Origin: Bacteroidota bacterium
GTDB taxonomy: Bacteria > Bacteroidota > Rhodothermia > Rhodothermales > Bin80
Assembly (NCBI GenBank): GCA_028875125.1
Contig: JAPPGC010000095.1
Location: 1 to 64,000 of the forward strand
DNA length: 64,000 nt
Direction: 5' to 3'
The notes below the pieces were generated by a model that worked only from the letters and a program-made list of their open reading frames with translations, was not told where the DNA came from and did not search any database. A program made the position numbers and the translations under genes. The number at the start of each line of letters is the position of its first letter. The stretch's first letter is position 1. Of the stretch, positions 27,082 to 35,972 are shown one piece after another.

Positions 27082-28224
27082 TTACTGGATAGCACGAAAC
27101 ATTCGCTTACCGCGAATTTGGCCCAGTATGAACGGACTGCCTACGCTGTTCCACGAAAAATAAACAGCGACTGCACGCCCAACCACATGGTCCATTGGAA
27201 CAAAGCCCCAAAAACGGCTGTCCTCGGAATTGTCCCTATTGTCACCCATTACAAAGAAATAGTCCTGCGCGAAGGTATAAGTATCTCGTGCCTCGCCGTT
27301 GATTCGAATCGTGCTATCACTGCTCAGGGATGCAGTATGTCCCTCAAATTTGGTGATCACAGGCTCATAAATCGGCCAGTTTTCCAGCGTCAGATCTACA
27401 GTGAGATCTTTGCCCGGGATCGTGATTGGCCCGTAGTTATCGGTAGAATGGTTGCTGCTCGGGGGATACAGTGAGTAGGTCCGATTCACGGCTGGTTCCC
27501 TGACAACGGGGTTGACCGCCGTCACATATTCCCAGGCTTCGATGGCCTTCGCGGCAGCATCGGTAGCCTGGATCCGTACGACCGTGGGATTCATGGTCGG
27601 CCAATGTTCGGAGACACCCAATTCTTCCAGGCGTGCACTTGGTAGACGCATACGCGGATCCTCCTTATAGACATACCAGAAGCGCTGCATGGTATCCTTG
27701 AAGGGTTCCGTTGTCTCCTTGAAAAACAACGTATCACCGCCGACGTGTACAATTTTGTCAATTATCTCAAGCGTATCACCCGGTATGCCAATGATCCGTT
27801 TGATGTAGTACGTCTTGCGATCAATGGGCTTGTCATCATCATCCGCCGGCCAGTTGAACACAACGGCATCGAAACGCTTAGGCTCAGAAAAACCGGGGAA
27901 CCGGGTCCACGGAAGATCAAGCCCCCGCACGTATATCTGGGTGAAGGGAATGCCTATGGTCATCGGGGTTCTCATACCGTAATGCAGCTTTGACACTACG
28001 ATGTAGTCCCCAACGAGTAAACTCTTCTCCATGGAGGGGGTTGGAATCTGAAACAGATCAAAGAACACCGTCCGCATAATGACCATGAAGATGATCGCAA
28101 ACACTACGGCATCTAGCCATTCTCTCAGCGGCCCCTTTTTCTTTTTCTTACTCTTACCGCTGCGCTGTGCCGCTCTTTCTGCACGTCGCTTTTGTCTTTC
28201 CTTCTTGCCAAGTGATTCAGGCAT
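27082..28224 (-). CDS. lepB: Signal peptidase I
   Basis: This membrane serine protease removes signal peptides from exported proteins. After a lysine-rich N-terminus (KKKKKGPLREW), one membrane helix follows (VVFAIIFMVIMRTVFF), then box B with the catalytic Ser in PTPSMEKSLLVGD, box D with the catalytic Lys in YYIKRIIGIPGD, and box E GDNRDNSEDSRFWG. At 380 residues it is longer than E. coli LepB because of an insert between boxes D and E, as in many Bacteroidota. It heads a group of leftward genes with the neighbouring hypothetical gene and lepA upstream. Confidence 0.94.
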   Translation of the reverse strand: MPESLGKKERQKRRAERAAQRSGKSKKKKKGPLREWLDAVVFAIIFMVIMRTVFFDLFQIPTPSMEKSLLVGDYIVVSKLHYGMRTPMTIGIPFTQIYVRGLDLPWTRFPGFSEPKRFDAVVFNWPADDDDKPIDRKTYYIKRIIGIPGDTLEIIDKIVHVGGDTLFFKETTEPFKDTMQRFWYVYKEDPRMRLPSARLEELGVSEHWPTMNPTVVRIQATDAAAKAIEAWEYVTAVNPVVREPAVNRTYSLYPPSSNHSTDNYGPITIPGKDLTVDLTLENWPIYEPVITKFEGHTASLSSDSTIRINGEARDTYTFAQDYFFVMGDNRDNSEDSRFWGFVPMDHVVGRAVAVYFSWNSVGSPFILGQIRGKRMFRAIQ

Positions 28225-28262
28225 CAGTTAGTTCCTCGGTGAAATTCGTCTGTCTTGGACTG

Positions 28263-29057
28263 TTATGATGAGGCTTGAACCGGTCTTCCCAATGTCAGAT
28301 TTGGTCGACATATTTGATTCAGAAAATACTCCGAACCATCGTATCCTGTCGAATACCATTTCTCCGTAACAAAATTATAATAGTAATCTACATAAGGTGC
28401 TGGCTCTGTGCGCATCGCCACCGCAAGAAGTGATTGTCGCATGCGATACAGGAATGATCGAAACCGCTGATCCGTTGCTACAATTACTCCACGGTCAAAC
28501 GGCCCCCGAACATCCATGACCATCATTGGAATCGAGTCATTGACCACGAACCAGTACTCAAACTGACCATTCTCGTCAGAAGGGGTTTCATCGCCTTGTT
28601 TCGTTTCCACGGCTGTCTGCGAAGGCGGACCAAAGTATGACTCGAGGTAAGCACGTATTTCGGGCGTGGCCACTGTGTCAAGCGGTGTAAAAAAATTATT
28701 CCCCAGATATGCCCATTTTACTTCTCCAAACCGTGTCAGCCAATCCGTTCGAGCATCGATTGACGCCAGCGTCCATGCATGAATTTCTCCTTGAAACGGC
28801 TTGGACAAAGATGGATCAGGCATGCCCATAACTTCCCTGATCCATCCAAACAGAGAGTCACTGGCTACTGGAAATCGGACCGGCTCAAGAGGGCCGACAT
28901 ATTCTCCATAGGTCTCCAGATACGTCCGATAGGTTCGTTGAAATTTCTCTTGAGCGTAAACAAAGCCGACCTCATCCCAGGCTACACGCTCATTTTGCGC
29001 ATGGGTATGCAAGGTTAGCATGAGCAGCATCAATAAAATGCAGAAGCTTCGCTGCAT
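28263..29057 (-). CDS. Secreted hypothetical protein
   Basis: This 264-residue protein has a signal peptide (MQRSFCILLMLLMLTLHTHAQ); I chose that start over the ORF start at 29114, which would overlap lepA. The mature part has no motif that I know; it is rich in aromatics (YYYNFVTEKWYSTGYDGSEY) and contains GVIVATDQRFRSF. It sits 4 nt after lepA and 38 nt before lepB, so it is probably transcribed with them. Only a periplasmic or outer-membrane-facing location can be claimed. Confidence 0.65.
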   Translation of the reverse strand: MQRSFCILLMLLMLTLHTHAQNERVAWDEVGFVYAQEKFQRTYRTYLETYGEYVGPLEPVRFPVASDSLFGWIREVMGMPDPSLSKPFQGEIHAWTLASIDARTDWLTRFGEVKWAYLGNNFFTPLDTVATPEIRAYLESYFGPPSQTAVETKQGDETPSDENGQFEYWFVVNDSIPMMVMDVRGPFDRGVIVATDQRFRSFLYRMRQSLLAVAMRTEPAPYVDYYYNFVTEKWYSTGYDGSEYFLNQICRPNLTLGRPVQASS

Positions 29058-29061
29058 GACG

Positions 29062-30867
29062 TCAGTTCTCCATGGAAAGTACAGCCAGGAATGCTTCCTG
29101 TGGAACTTCAACATTGCCTACATGCTTCATGCGTTTCTTGCCCTCTTTCTGTTTCTCCAGAAGCTTGCGTTTTCGTGTAATGTCCCCCCCATAGCATTTA
29201 GCGGTTACATCTTTGCGAATTGCTTTCACATTTGTTCGTGCGATCACACGGCTGCCGATAGCTGCCTGTATGGCCACCTCAAACATTTGGCGTGGAATCA
29301 GATTTTTGAGCTTTGCCGTAAGCTTGCGGCCCATTTCATAAGCCTTGCTTCGGTGGACAATTGCACTCAACGCATCCACCGGGTCACCATTTATAAGTAC
29401 ATCAAGCTTGACTAAATCACTTCGGCGGTAACCGGAGAAATCGTAGTCAAACGATGCATAACCGCGGGAGAAACTCTTGAGCTTATCGTAGAAGTCGAAA
29501 ACGATTTCTGCCAGCGGCAACTGGTACTCAAGCGTAGCCCGTTCCGTACCTAGATACGTCTGATTAACGAATTCTCCCCTTCGATCCATGCATAGCTTCA
29601 TGATATTGCCAATGTACTCTGAAGGGGAGATAATTTCTGCCTTTACGAACGGTTCTTTTATATGATCTAACTTACCTGCTGCCGGTACTTTGTTGGGATT
29701 TTCAATTATTTCAATGTCTCCATCATTCGTTACGACCTCATACTTAACGTTTGGTAGTGTCGTAATGATATCCAGGTTGAATTCGCGGTCGAGCCGTTCC
29801 TGGACGATTTCCATGTGAAGGAGACCCAAAAAACCCACACGAAACCCAAAACCAAGAGCTGCTGAGGTCTCTGGCTCATATCCTATGGCAGAATCGTTGA
29901 GCTGAAGTCTTTCTAGCGAGGCGCGAAGATCCTCAAAGTCCTCGGTGTTCGTGGGATACACACCGGAGAACACCATCGGTTTAACCTCTCGAAATCCCGC
30001 AATCTCGTTAGCGGCAGGCCGATTTGCATGCGTGATCGTATCTCCCACACGCGTATCTCTGACATCTTTGATCGACCCGATAACATACCCGACGTCTCCG
30101 GCTGTTAGTTCTTCCGTCGGTTGCATTCCGAGTCTCAGCACACCGATTTCTTCCGCTAGATACTCACATTTTGCAGCCATAAACCTGAGTGCCTCCCGCC
30201 TTCGCAGTGTGCCTTCAAAGATGCGTACGTAGGCTATGGCACCACGATACTGATTAAAGATTGAGTCGAAGATCAAGGCTTGCAGTGGGCTATCAGGATG
30301 CCCTTCGGGAGGTGGTACCCGTTGAATGATGGTTTCCAGCAACTCCTGGACCCCTTCGCCCGTCTTCGCACTGATAGAGAGGACATCTTCGGCCGGTTCG
30401 CCGATCAAGCTCTCGACAGACATCGCCACTACATCAGCGCGCGCCCCAGGCAGGTCCACCTTGTTTAGTACAGGGATGATTTCCAGATCACTATCCAGCG
30501 CCAGATACAGGTTGCTGATTGTCTGGGCTTCAATTCCTTGCGCTGCATCCACGACTAAAATAGCCCCCTCACAGGCTTTCAGGGCCCGAGATACTTCGTA
30601 GGTGAAGTCCACATGGCCCGGCGTATCAATCAGGTTCAGGGTATAGTCTAAACCATCCGCGGCCCGGTACGTCATCTGGATGGCATGACTCTTGATCGTT
30701 ATGCCACGCTCACGCTCCAGGTCCATGGAGTCCAGCACCTGATCCTGCATATCGCGTTTTGCGACAGTTCCGGTTATTTCCAGCAGGCGATCAGCAAGCG
30801 TGCTCTTGCCATGATCGATGTGGGCGACAATGCAGAAGTTGCGGATACGACTCTTATGTAAAGTCAT
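29062..30867 (-). CDS. lepA: Elongation factor 4
   Basis: This ribosomal back-translocase GTPase helps clear stalled ribosomes. The 601-residue protein has G1 [10 protein letters not shown]3 DTPGH, G4 NKVD and G5 SAKTG motifs, then the EF-G-like domains and the LepA-specific C-terminal domain ([18 protein letters not shown]). Length and motif order match the family. It is upstream of the secreted hypothetical protein and lepB on the same strand, the common lepA-lepB neighbourhood. Confidence 0.96.
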   Translation of the reverse strand: MTLHKSRIRNFCIVAHIDHGKSTLADRLLEITGTVAKRDMQDQVLDSMDLERERGITIKSHAIQMTYRAADGLDYTLNLIDTPGHVDFTYEVSRALKACEGAILVVDAAQGIEAQTISNLYLALDSDLEIIPVLNKVDLPGARADVVAMSVESLIGEPAEDVLSISAKTGEGVQELLETIIQRVPPPEGHPDSPLQALIFDSIFNQYRGAIAYVRIFEGTLRRREALRFMAAKCEYLAEEIGVLRLGMQPTEELTAGDVGYVIGSIKDVRDTRVGDTITHANRPAANEIAGFREVKPMVFSGVYPTNTEDFEDLRASLERLQLNDSAIGYEPETSAALGFGFRVGFLGLLHMEIVQERLDREFNLDIITTLPNVKYEVVTNDGDIEIIENPNKVPAAGKLDHIKEPFVKAEIISPSEYIGNIMKLCMDRRGEFVNQTYLGTERATLEYQLPLAEIVFDFYDKLKSFSRGYASFDYDFSGYRRSDLVKLDVLINGDPVDALSAIVHRSKAYEMGRKLTAKLKNLIPRQMFEVAIQAAIGSRVIARTNVKAIRKDVTAKCYGGDITRKRKLLEKQKEGKKRMKHVGNVEVPQEAFLAVLSMEN

Positions 30868-30989
30868 GAGCAGATTCGCAACCTGACGCCGCCATGGTGT
30901 AGATTAAATTAGTAAGCGGCAACAATGCTCAAAAGCTATGGAAATGACCAAATTACCCCAGCGGACTGAAGCCCACATGGATCAGCGAG

Positions 30990-31073
30990 TGCCCTGGAGA
31001 GGACTCGAACCTCCACGCCCGTACGGGCACAGCATCCTGAATGCTGCGCGTCTACCAGTTCCGCCACCAGGGC
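30990..31073 (-). tRNA. tRNA-Leu (anticodon CAG)
   Basis: Read on the minus strand, the 84-nt sequence folds with acceptor stem GCCCTGG/CCAGGGC, anticodon stem CAGCA/TGCTG with loop TTCAGGA (anticodon CAG), a long variable arm (CCCGTACGGG), and T-loop GGTTCGAGTCC. The long arm and discriminator A are leucine identity features. CCA is not encoded. Confidence 0.95.
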
Positions 31074-31167
31074 AAGGTCAACGTGATACCATATTGTGGC
31101 TCAAAGTTCCCTGATATAACCTCATGGCTTGGAACAAGGAGCAACCTAAGTGGTTATTGCGCGCGTT

Positions 31168-31239
31168 TCCTCGGTAGCTCAATGGTAGAGCATGCGGCTG
31201 TTAACCGCAGGGTTGTAGGTTCGAGTCCTACCCGGGGAG
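31168..31239 (+). tRNA. tRNA-Asn (anticodon GTT)
   Basis: The 72-nt sequence pairs TCCTCGG with CCGGGGA (one G-T), has D-arm GCTCAATGGTAGAGC, anticodon stem GCGGC/ACCGC around CTGTTAA (anticodon GTT), and T-arm GTAGGTTCGAGTCCTAC. CCA is not encoded. It is divergent from tRNA-Leu with ~95 bp between them. Confidence 0.95.
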
Positions 31240-31443
31240 CTGCTCCCAGTTGTCCAGTCAATCCCAAGGGACCCAAAACAAGTTGTCCTTACCTTGGCTG
31301 AATCGCCCCGGGGTTGGTCTTACCGTGTGACGCTCCTGATTCCCAGACTCCCAGACCGATCAACTCAATGGTAAAAGTCCCGTATGTTTCCGGGGACAAT
31401 TGGTGAGTGAGGCTATATCCACAAATTATTTATTCATAGAGAA

Positions 31444-32097
31444 ATGTCGGTATCAATTTCTTGGAGAAGGTCAGATTTTTTTCTTTTTGGTGATGTTCGC
31501 GGAAGAATCGATAGCCCAAGTAGTGCGACTTTTCATAACCTGATTAGCTCGGAGATCAAGCCTGACGACTTGAGCTTGATTTTGGATTTTTCCAAGGTCT
31601 CGTTTATTTCCAGTGCAGGGCTGCGCATTTTGCTTATCGTAGCAAAGGAATATGCTAATTCGGAGAAGTTGTTTGGACTATGTTCGCTCCCGAGTATAGT
31701 TCAAGAGGTGATGGGGGTCAGCGGCTTCAAAAGGATTGTCCGGATATTTGACTCTTTGGAAGAGTCTCTTAAAGAGATCGGGATTGAGTTACCTGTAGAA
31801 GAAGATGACTCGCCTGATATGGGACAAAAAGAAACCAGCGATTCTCCTCGCTTTCTGGATACCTTCAGTCAAAATGTCTTAACTGAAAGATTCATCGATG
31901 TAGCCCTGTATTCTATTCAGAAGTACGAGAACGAAACGGGCGAAAAACTCTCACCAGAAGTGCAGGAACAGGCCATTAGAGAAATAGAGGCTGAGCTTGC
32001 CGAAATTCGTGAAGAGATTCGACGGAAGGTCTGGGGATATCGCATGAAGATATTCTACGCGTCCGACATTAAACTCAGAAAATTTCTGGGTAAATAG
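31444..32097 (+). CDS. STAS-domain protein (anti-sigma factor antagonist-like) with helical extension
   Basis: Residues 1-115 form a STAS domain: LSLILDFSKVSFISSAGLRIL contains the serine (in SSAG) that partner kinases phosphorylate in SpoIIAA/RsbV proteins. The remaining ~100 residues are acidic and helical (VQEQAIREIEAELAEIREEI) and are not part of ordinary STAS antagonists, which end near residue 110. No anti-sigma kinase or phosphatase is adjacent; a Cache lipoprotein 1 kb downstream is the only other signalling-type gene. Regulatory role inferred from the family. Confidence 0.75.
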   Translation: MSVSISWRRSDFFLFGDVRGRIDSPSSATFHNLISSEIKPDDLSLILDFSKVSFISSAGLRILLIVAKEYANSEKLFGLCSLPSIVQEVMGVSGFKRIVRIFDSLEESLKEIGIELPVEEDDSPDMGQKETSDSPRFLDTFSQNVLTERFIDVALYSIQKYENETGEKLSPEVQEQAIREIEAELAEIREEIRRKVWGYRMKIFYASDIKLRKFLGK

Positions 32098-32290
32098 TGT
32101 CGACCATGGCAGGGCCTGATTCGTAGTAAAATGGATGGTACAGCCGTTTGTGTTAGGCATTGAATCCCCCGTTGTGAACTCCAGATGAGGGAGTAGTTGA
32201 CCTACTGGAAGCAACGCGATTGAGAGATAGTTCAATTGCCGGCCTTCTATACCACAACCTGCTTAATCCAAAATACCCCGACCCAAAGGA

Positions 32291-33088
32291 CTACTCCAAT
32301 TCGCTTTGTGGCATCGCACGGATAGCCCCAATGGATACTCCCCCGTCGACAAGGTAGGTTTGGCCCGTGACATAACGACTGGATTCAGACGCTAGAAAAA
32401 CTACCATACCGTCCAAGTCATCCGGTCGGCCTGGTCGGGCCATTGGTATCCGTTCCTTGAGCATAGAGAGCCAAGTCTCGTCTTCGTAAAGCATCCTGCT
32501 TTGCTCTGTCTTGAACCAGCCCGGAGCCAGACAATTGACCGTGATTCCGTATTCGGCCCAGTCATGGGCCAACGACATCGTAAGCTGCTTGATACCACCC
32601 CGGCTTGCGCAATAGGGCCCCATCCCTGCATAACCCGCAACACAAGTCACTGACCCAATATTAATCACCCGTCCCCAATGCTGCGCCTTCATGATACGCG
32701 CCGCGGCCTGTGCCACAAAAAAAGCACCTCGGAGATTTGTATTGACCACCTTGTCCCAATCCTCCGCAGTGACCTCCAAGGCACGGCGGCGGACGTTACA
32801 ACCAGCGTTGTTCACCAATACATCCAATCTTCCAAAATGCGCTTCCACATCTTGGACGGCTGACTGAATTCTGGACAGATTCAGAACATCCAGTTCCACT
32901 GAAAGTACTCGACCTCCGATGTCCAGAATATCTTCTGCGGTTTCCGCAAGTCTCGCTTGATCACGACTTGTGATCGCGATATCAGCCCCGGCCCGCGCCA
33001 AAGCCTTCGCCATGTACTGGCCCAGTCCACGACTGGCACCGGTAACCAGTGCAACCCGTCCAGAAAGATCAAAAAGTTGCTGTAACAT
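32291..33088 (-). CDS. SDR-family oxidoreductase (gluconate 5-dehydrogenase-like)
   Basis: This 265-residue SDR has TGASRGLG, NNAGC, the Ser in INIGSVTC, YCASRGGIK with the YxxxK position replaced as Y-C-A-S-R, and VTGQTYLVDGG at the end. Arg at the catalytic Lys position is notable (Y-x-x-x-R), so activity may be altered, although nearby K could serve. It resembles gluconate 5-dehydrogenase/2-deoxygluconate dehydrogenase proteins. It is not in an operon and is divergent from the Cache lipoprotein. Confidence 0.82.
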   Translation of the reverse strand: MLQQLFDLSGRVALVTGASRGLGQYMAKALARAGADIAITSRDQARLAETAEDILDIGGRVLSVELDVLNLSRIQSAVQDVEAHFGRLDVLVNNAGCNVRRRALEVTAEDWDKVVNTNLRGAFFVAQAAARIMKAQHWGRVINIGSVTCVAGYAGMGPYCASRGGIKQLTMSLAHDWAEYGITVNCLAPGWFKTEQSRMLYEDETWLSMLKERIPMARPGRPDDLDGMVVFLASESSRYVTGQTYLVDGGVSIGAIRAMPQSELE

Positions 33089-33147
33089 CGGAAACAACCG
33101 TTATTTCTGGGAATTATATGCGTCATTTCATAAATGATTCCCAAACT

Positions 33148-33654
33148 ATGCGTTCCACTTTCATCCCAGGTCTCTTCTTGCTCGCCCTTTTAATTACTCA
33201 AGCCTGCCGCCTAGATGAGGTGGTTCAAGAGGCATTACAGGCCGCCGTGGTTGTCGCCCTCGATTCCTTGGCGGAGGAGTTGACGGCAGAACAGCTGACC
33301 GATGCAGACGCGTATACGGAGCGTTTGCAGGTGTACCTGGGGGCGCATCCCATGTTCTATGGGGCTGCTGTGGCGCTGTTGGACGAGGCTCGCACCGTCA
33401 CGACGAGCCTCTACGTATATCGCACCGCTGATGGCTATCAAGTTCTTGATCTTGTCCAGCCCGAATACGATATCGATGAGCAGGATTGGATCACGATGCC
33501 ATTGGCGGCCAACGCAGGTGTATGGACACCCCCCTACTTCGATGCGGGCGGCGGTGAAATCTGGATGATTACGCGTTCTGTTCCGGTACTGGATTCGGGG
33601 AACATCATCGCCATCGTGACCACCGATCTGCCTGTGGATGCCCCCGATCAGTGA
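33148..33654 (+). CDS. Stand-alone Cache-domain lipoprotein
   Basis: The 168-residue protein has a lipoprotein signal (LLALLITQAC) and then a single Cache/PDC sensor-type domain: LGAHPMFYGAAVALLDE, YVYRTADGYQVLDL, then PPYFDAGGGEIWMITRSVPV and IVTTDLPV. These domains normally sit outside the membrane in chemoreceptors, histidine kinases or SpoIIE-type phosphatases, but here no membrane helix or output domain follows. I chose the third Met as start, because it puts the lipobox at residue 20. It may be a periplasmic ligand-binding subunit or a remnant of a receptor. Confidence 0.7.
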   Translation: MRSTFIPGLFLLALLITQACRLDEVVQEALQAAVVVALDSLAEELTAEQLTDADAYTERLQVYLGAHPMFYGAAVALLDEARTVTTSLYVYRTADGYQVLDLVQPEYDIDEQDWITMPLAANAGVWTPPYFDAGGGEIWMITRSVPVLDSGNIIAIVTTDLPVDAPDQ

Positions 33655-33721
33655 TTTCGTGGATGCGTCTCCGCAACAGGCAGGCGCGTTCCGGGACCGA
33701 GAAGCCCGCAGGGACCCCGCG

Positions 33722-34822
33722 ATGAGGATGTGGGTGATATGGATGTTCATCGGATCCGCCAACCTCGCCTTTGCCGCATCCCCGGTTGCTGCCGTCGGAC
33801 AATTGTCATTCGAGCGAGTCGATGCTTTTGTTGGAGGCCCTACCAATGCGATCCGAGCTCACGACGTGAATGAAGACGAGCGGCTTGACATCGTGGTCTC
33901 CGGAGGCCAACACGTTTTCGTGTTGACTGGTCGGGGTGATGGCCGCTTCGATGTGTCGTGGTCCGGTGTCGCTGGCGAGAATCCGGTGGACCTGGCCATC
34001 GCGGACCTCGACTCCGACGGACTTGCCGATCTCGCGGTCGCAAACCACGAGACTGACTATGTCACGCTGCTCTTCGGCAACACTGGAGCAAGCTTCGAAC
34101 GCCGGGACCACTCCCGATTCCGCGTCAACGTCTCGCCACATCCGCACGCCGTTGACTTGCGAGACATCGATTCCGATGGCCATGTGGATCTCTTGGTCGA
34201 CGACCGGTCGCCCGAGGCCATCCGACTGTTCCGAGGTCACGGGGATGGCGCATTCTCAGGGCCGACGCTGATTGACGTCGGTGGGGACCCGTACCGGGGC
34301 ATGAGCTTGGCCGATGTAACGGATGACGGCCTCGCGGACCTGATGACGCCGAATCCCGACCATGTCGCCGTCCTTGTCGCCGACGGGGACGGCGGCTTTC
34401 GGCCGAGAGCAACCTTGGCGGCACGTTTCCATCCGTTCTCGGTCGTGTCCGCGGATCTCAACGGTGACGGTCGTCCAGATGTGGCGGCCGCGTCCGGCGA
34501 AGGTCAGGGCTCGCTTGCCACATGGCATGGGCTTGCCGACGGGTCGTTTCGCGCCGCCGCCGTCTATTCAATCGCAAGCGGGCCGACGAAGAGCGCGGTG
34601 GCGGATCTGACGGGTGACGGAATCGCCGAGGTGCTGGTCGCGTGCTACGCTGGCGGTGAGGTCGCCGTGCTGATCGGAGGCGACTCACCTCTGCTTCAAC
34701 GGATCGAGATCGAAGGGAGTCCCTACGGCCTGGCGACCGGCGACTTTGATGGCGATGGGCGGATGGACTTCGCAATGGCAAACGACGCGGCGAATTACGT
34801 CAGCGTTTTCTTGACGAGGTAG
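33722..34822 (+). CDS. Secreted FG-GAP/VCBS repeat protein
   Basis: The 366-residue protein has a signal peptide (MRMWVIWMFIGSANLAFA) and then six or seven ~55-residue repeats with calcium-binding loops such as DLDSDGLADLAV, DIDSDGHVDLLV, DLNGDGRPDVAA and DFDGDGRMDFAM, the integrin-alpha/VCBS beta-propeller type. It is probably a surface or secreted binding protein. Its DNA is clearly more GC-rich than the flanks (near two-thirds GC in a sampled 60-base stretch) and it directly follows the Cache lipoprotein, so both may have come in together. No T9SS tail is present. The longer ORF start at 33638 would overlap the Cache gene. Confidence 0.8.
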   Translation: MRMWVIWMFIGSANLAFAASPVAAVGQLSFERVDAFVGGPTNAIRAHDVNEDERLDIVVSGGQHVFVLTGRGDGRFDVSWSGVAGENPVDLAIADLDSDGLADLAVANHETDYVTLLFGNTGASFERRDHSRFRVNVSPHPHAVDLRDIDSDGHVDLLVDDRSPEAIRLFRGHGDGAFSGPTLIDVGGDPYRGMSLADVTDDGLADLMTPNPDHVAVLVADGDGGFRPRATLAARFHPFSVVSADLNGDGRPDVAAASGEGQGSLATWHGLADGSFRAAAVYSIASGPTKSAVADLTGDGIAEVLVACYAGGEVAVLIGGDSPLLQRIEIEGSPYGLATGDFDGDGRMDFAMANDAANYVSVFLTR

Positions 34823-35191
34823 CCCACACTGGATGGCTGGATGCATCCGTTGTTCCGCCGTGCTCGGGGCAGGACGACAAGGGAAAAAGGTGGGGCCTAC
34901 GGGACGATCGATGGTCTCGGCCGTCGGGGGTGGCCGGAGGGATGTAGCTACCGCGCACGCAAGGGTGATCGACGGGGTGACCGCAATCAAGTGATTGTCT
35001 ACATAAACTGCTTTACCACATAGGTTTATACCTTCAAAGTTAGCCGTGCGCCGCTCCGCTATTGCATGATCCAGAGGAATTTTCCAGACTTGCGTCTACT
35101 GACACAAAGGCACCCTATAATTCCCTTATTTTATACGTCGCTGAAACGTCAAACGTCTACCTTTGTGCAGACGTAAATATCTGCTATAATC
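34823..35191. other. Intergenic; GC falls sharply, candidate promoter region of the sugar-acid operon
   Basis: The first ~170 bp keep the high GC of the FG-GAP gene, and the rest is AT-richer. No gene is seen. TATAAT hexamers occur at 35116-35121 and at 35185-35190. The second is 1 nt before the SDR start codon and is preceded 16 nt upstream by TTGTGC, so it would fit a sigma70-like promoter only if translation began elsewhere. The first is the more plausible -10 element. Confidence 0.35.
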
Positions 35192-35959
35192 ATGTTCAGT
35201 CTCGAATCCAAAATAGCTATCGTCACAGGTGGTGCCAAGGGGATTGGTGAAGCTACTTGCCGTGCGTTCATTCAGCTGGGAGCAACCGTGCACTTGCTTG
35301 ATATTGATATGCCAAACGCTCCCAGGGTTGCAAACGATCTAGGTGCGCGCTGCGAGGCGCACTGCTGCGATGTTACGGATTCAAACGCTGTAACAGATAC
35401 CATAAACACCATCGCCCAAACACATAACGGACTAGATATTCTAGTAAACAATGCCGGAGCGGGCCACATTGGCAGCATTGATAAGGCAACAGAGGAGGAT
35501 ATGGACCGCATGTATACAATCAATGTAAAGAGCGTGTACTACGGCATGCTTGCAGCTCTGCCCCATATGAAAGAATCAGGTGGAGGAAGCATTATCAACC
35601 TTTCTTCAATTGTCTCAATTGTTGGCATCCCTGATCGTTTTGCATATTCCACGAGCAAAGGAGCCGTGGCGGCTATGACTCGCAGCATGGCCGTGGACAG
35701 CTTAAAAGACGGTATCCGTTGCAATAGCGTCGCACCTGCACGCGTACATACTCCATTTGTGGACGCATACCTGGAGAAGTACTACCCGGATACGAAGGAA
35801 GAGATGTTCAGCAGATTATCCAAAGCTCAGCCCATCGGGCGAATGGCCACGCCTGAGGAGGTCGCCGCATTGATTTGCTACCTTGCTTCCGATGAAAGTG
35901 CATTTCTGACAGGGGTCTCGCTTCCTATGGATGGAGGCGCCTTCACACTACAACCTTAA
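35192..35959 (+). CDS. SDR dehydrogenase, probable 2-keto-3-deoxy-sugar-acid dehydrogenase
   Basis: This 255-residue SDR has TGGAKGIG, NNAGA, LSSIV, YSTSKGA (YxxxK), and the C-terminal GVSLPMDGG. The segment CNSVAPARVHTPFVDAYLEKYYP resembles the subgroup that includes 2-keto-3-deoxy-L-fuconate dehydrogenase and HSD17B14-like enzymes. It overlaps the first codons of the FAH-family ORF frame and is the first gene of a five-gene run with GntP permease, dehydratase and alcohol dehydrogenase. That context supports oxidation of a keto-deoxy sugar acid derived from a deoxyhexose; the substrate is inferred. Confidence 0.85.
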   Translation: MFSLESKIAIVTGGAKGIGEATCRAFIQLGATVHLLDIDMPNAPRVANDLGARCEAHCCDVTDSNAVTDTINTIAQTHNGLDILVNNAGAGHIGSIDKATEEDMDRMYTINVKSVYYGMLAALPHMKESGGGSIINLSSIVSIVGIPDRFAYSTSKGAVAAMTRSMAVDSLKDGIRCNSVAPARVHTPFVDAYLEKYYPDTKEEMFSRLSKAQPIGRMATPEEVAALICYLASDESAFLTGVSLPMDGGAFTLQP

Positions 35960-35972
35960 TGCTTGTGTAACT

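Noticed and set aside
34125-34781. Arg/Pro-rich minus-strand ORFs in the FG-GAP gene
   Set aside because: They arise from high GC content opposite a repeat-rich coding gene.
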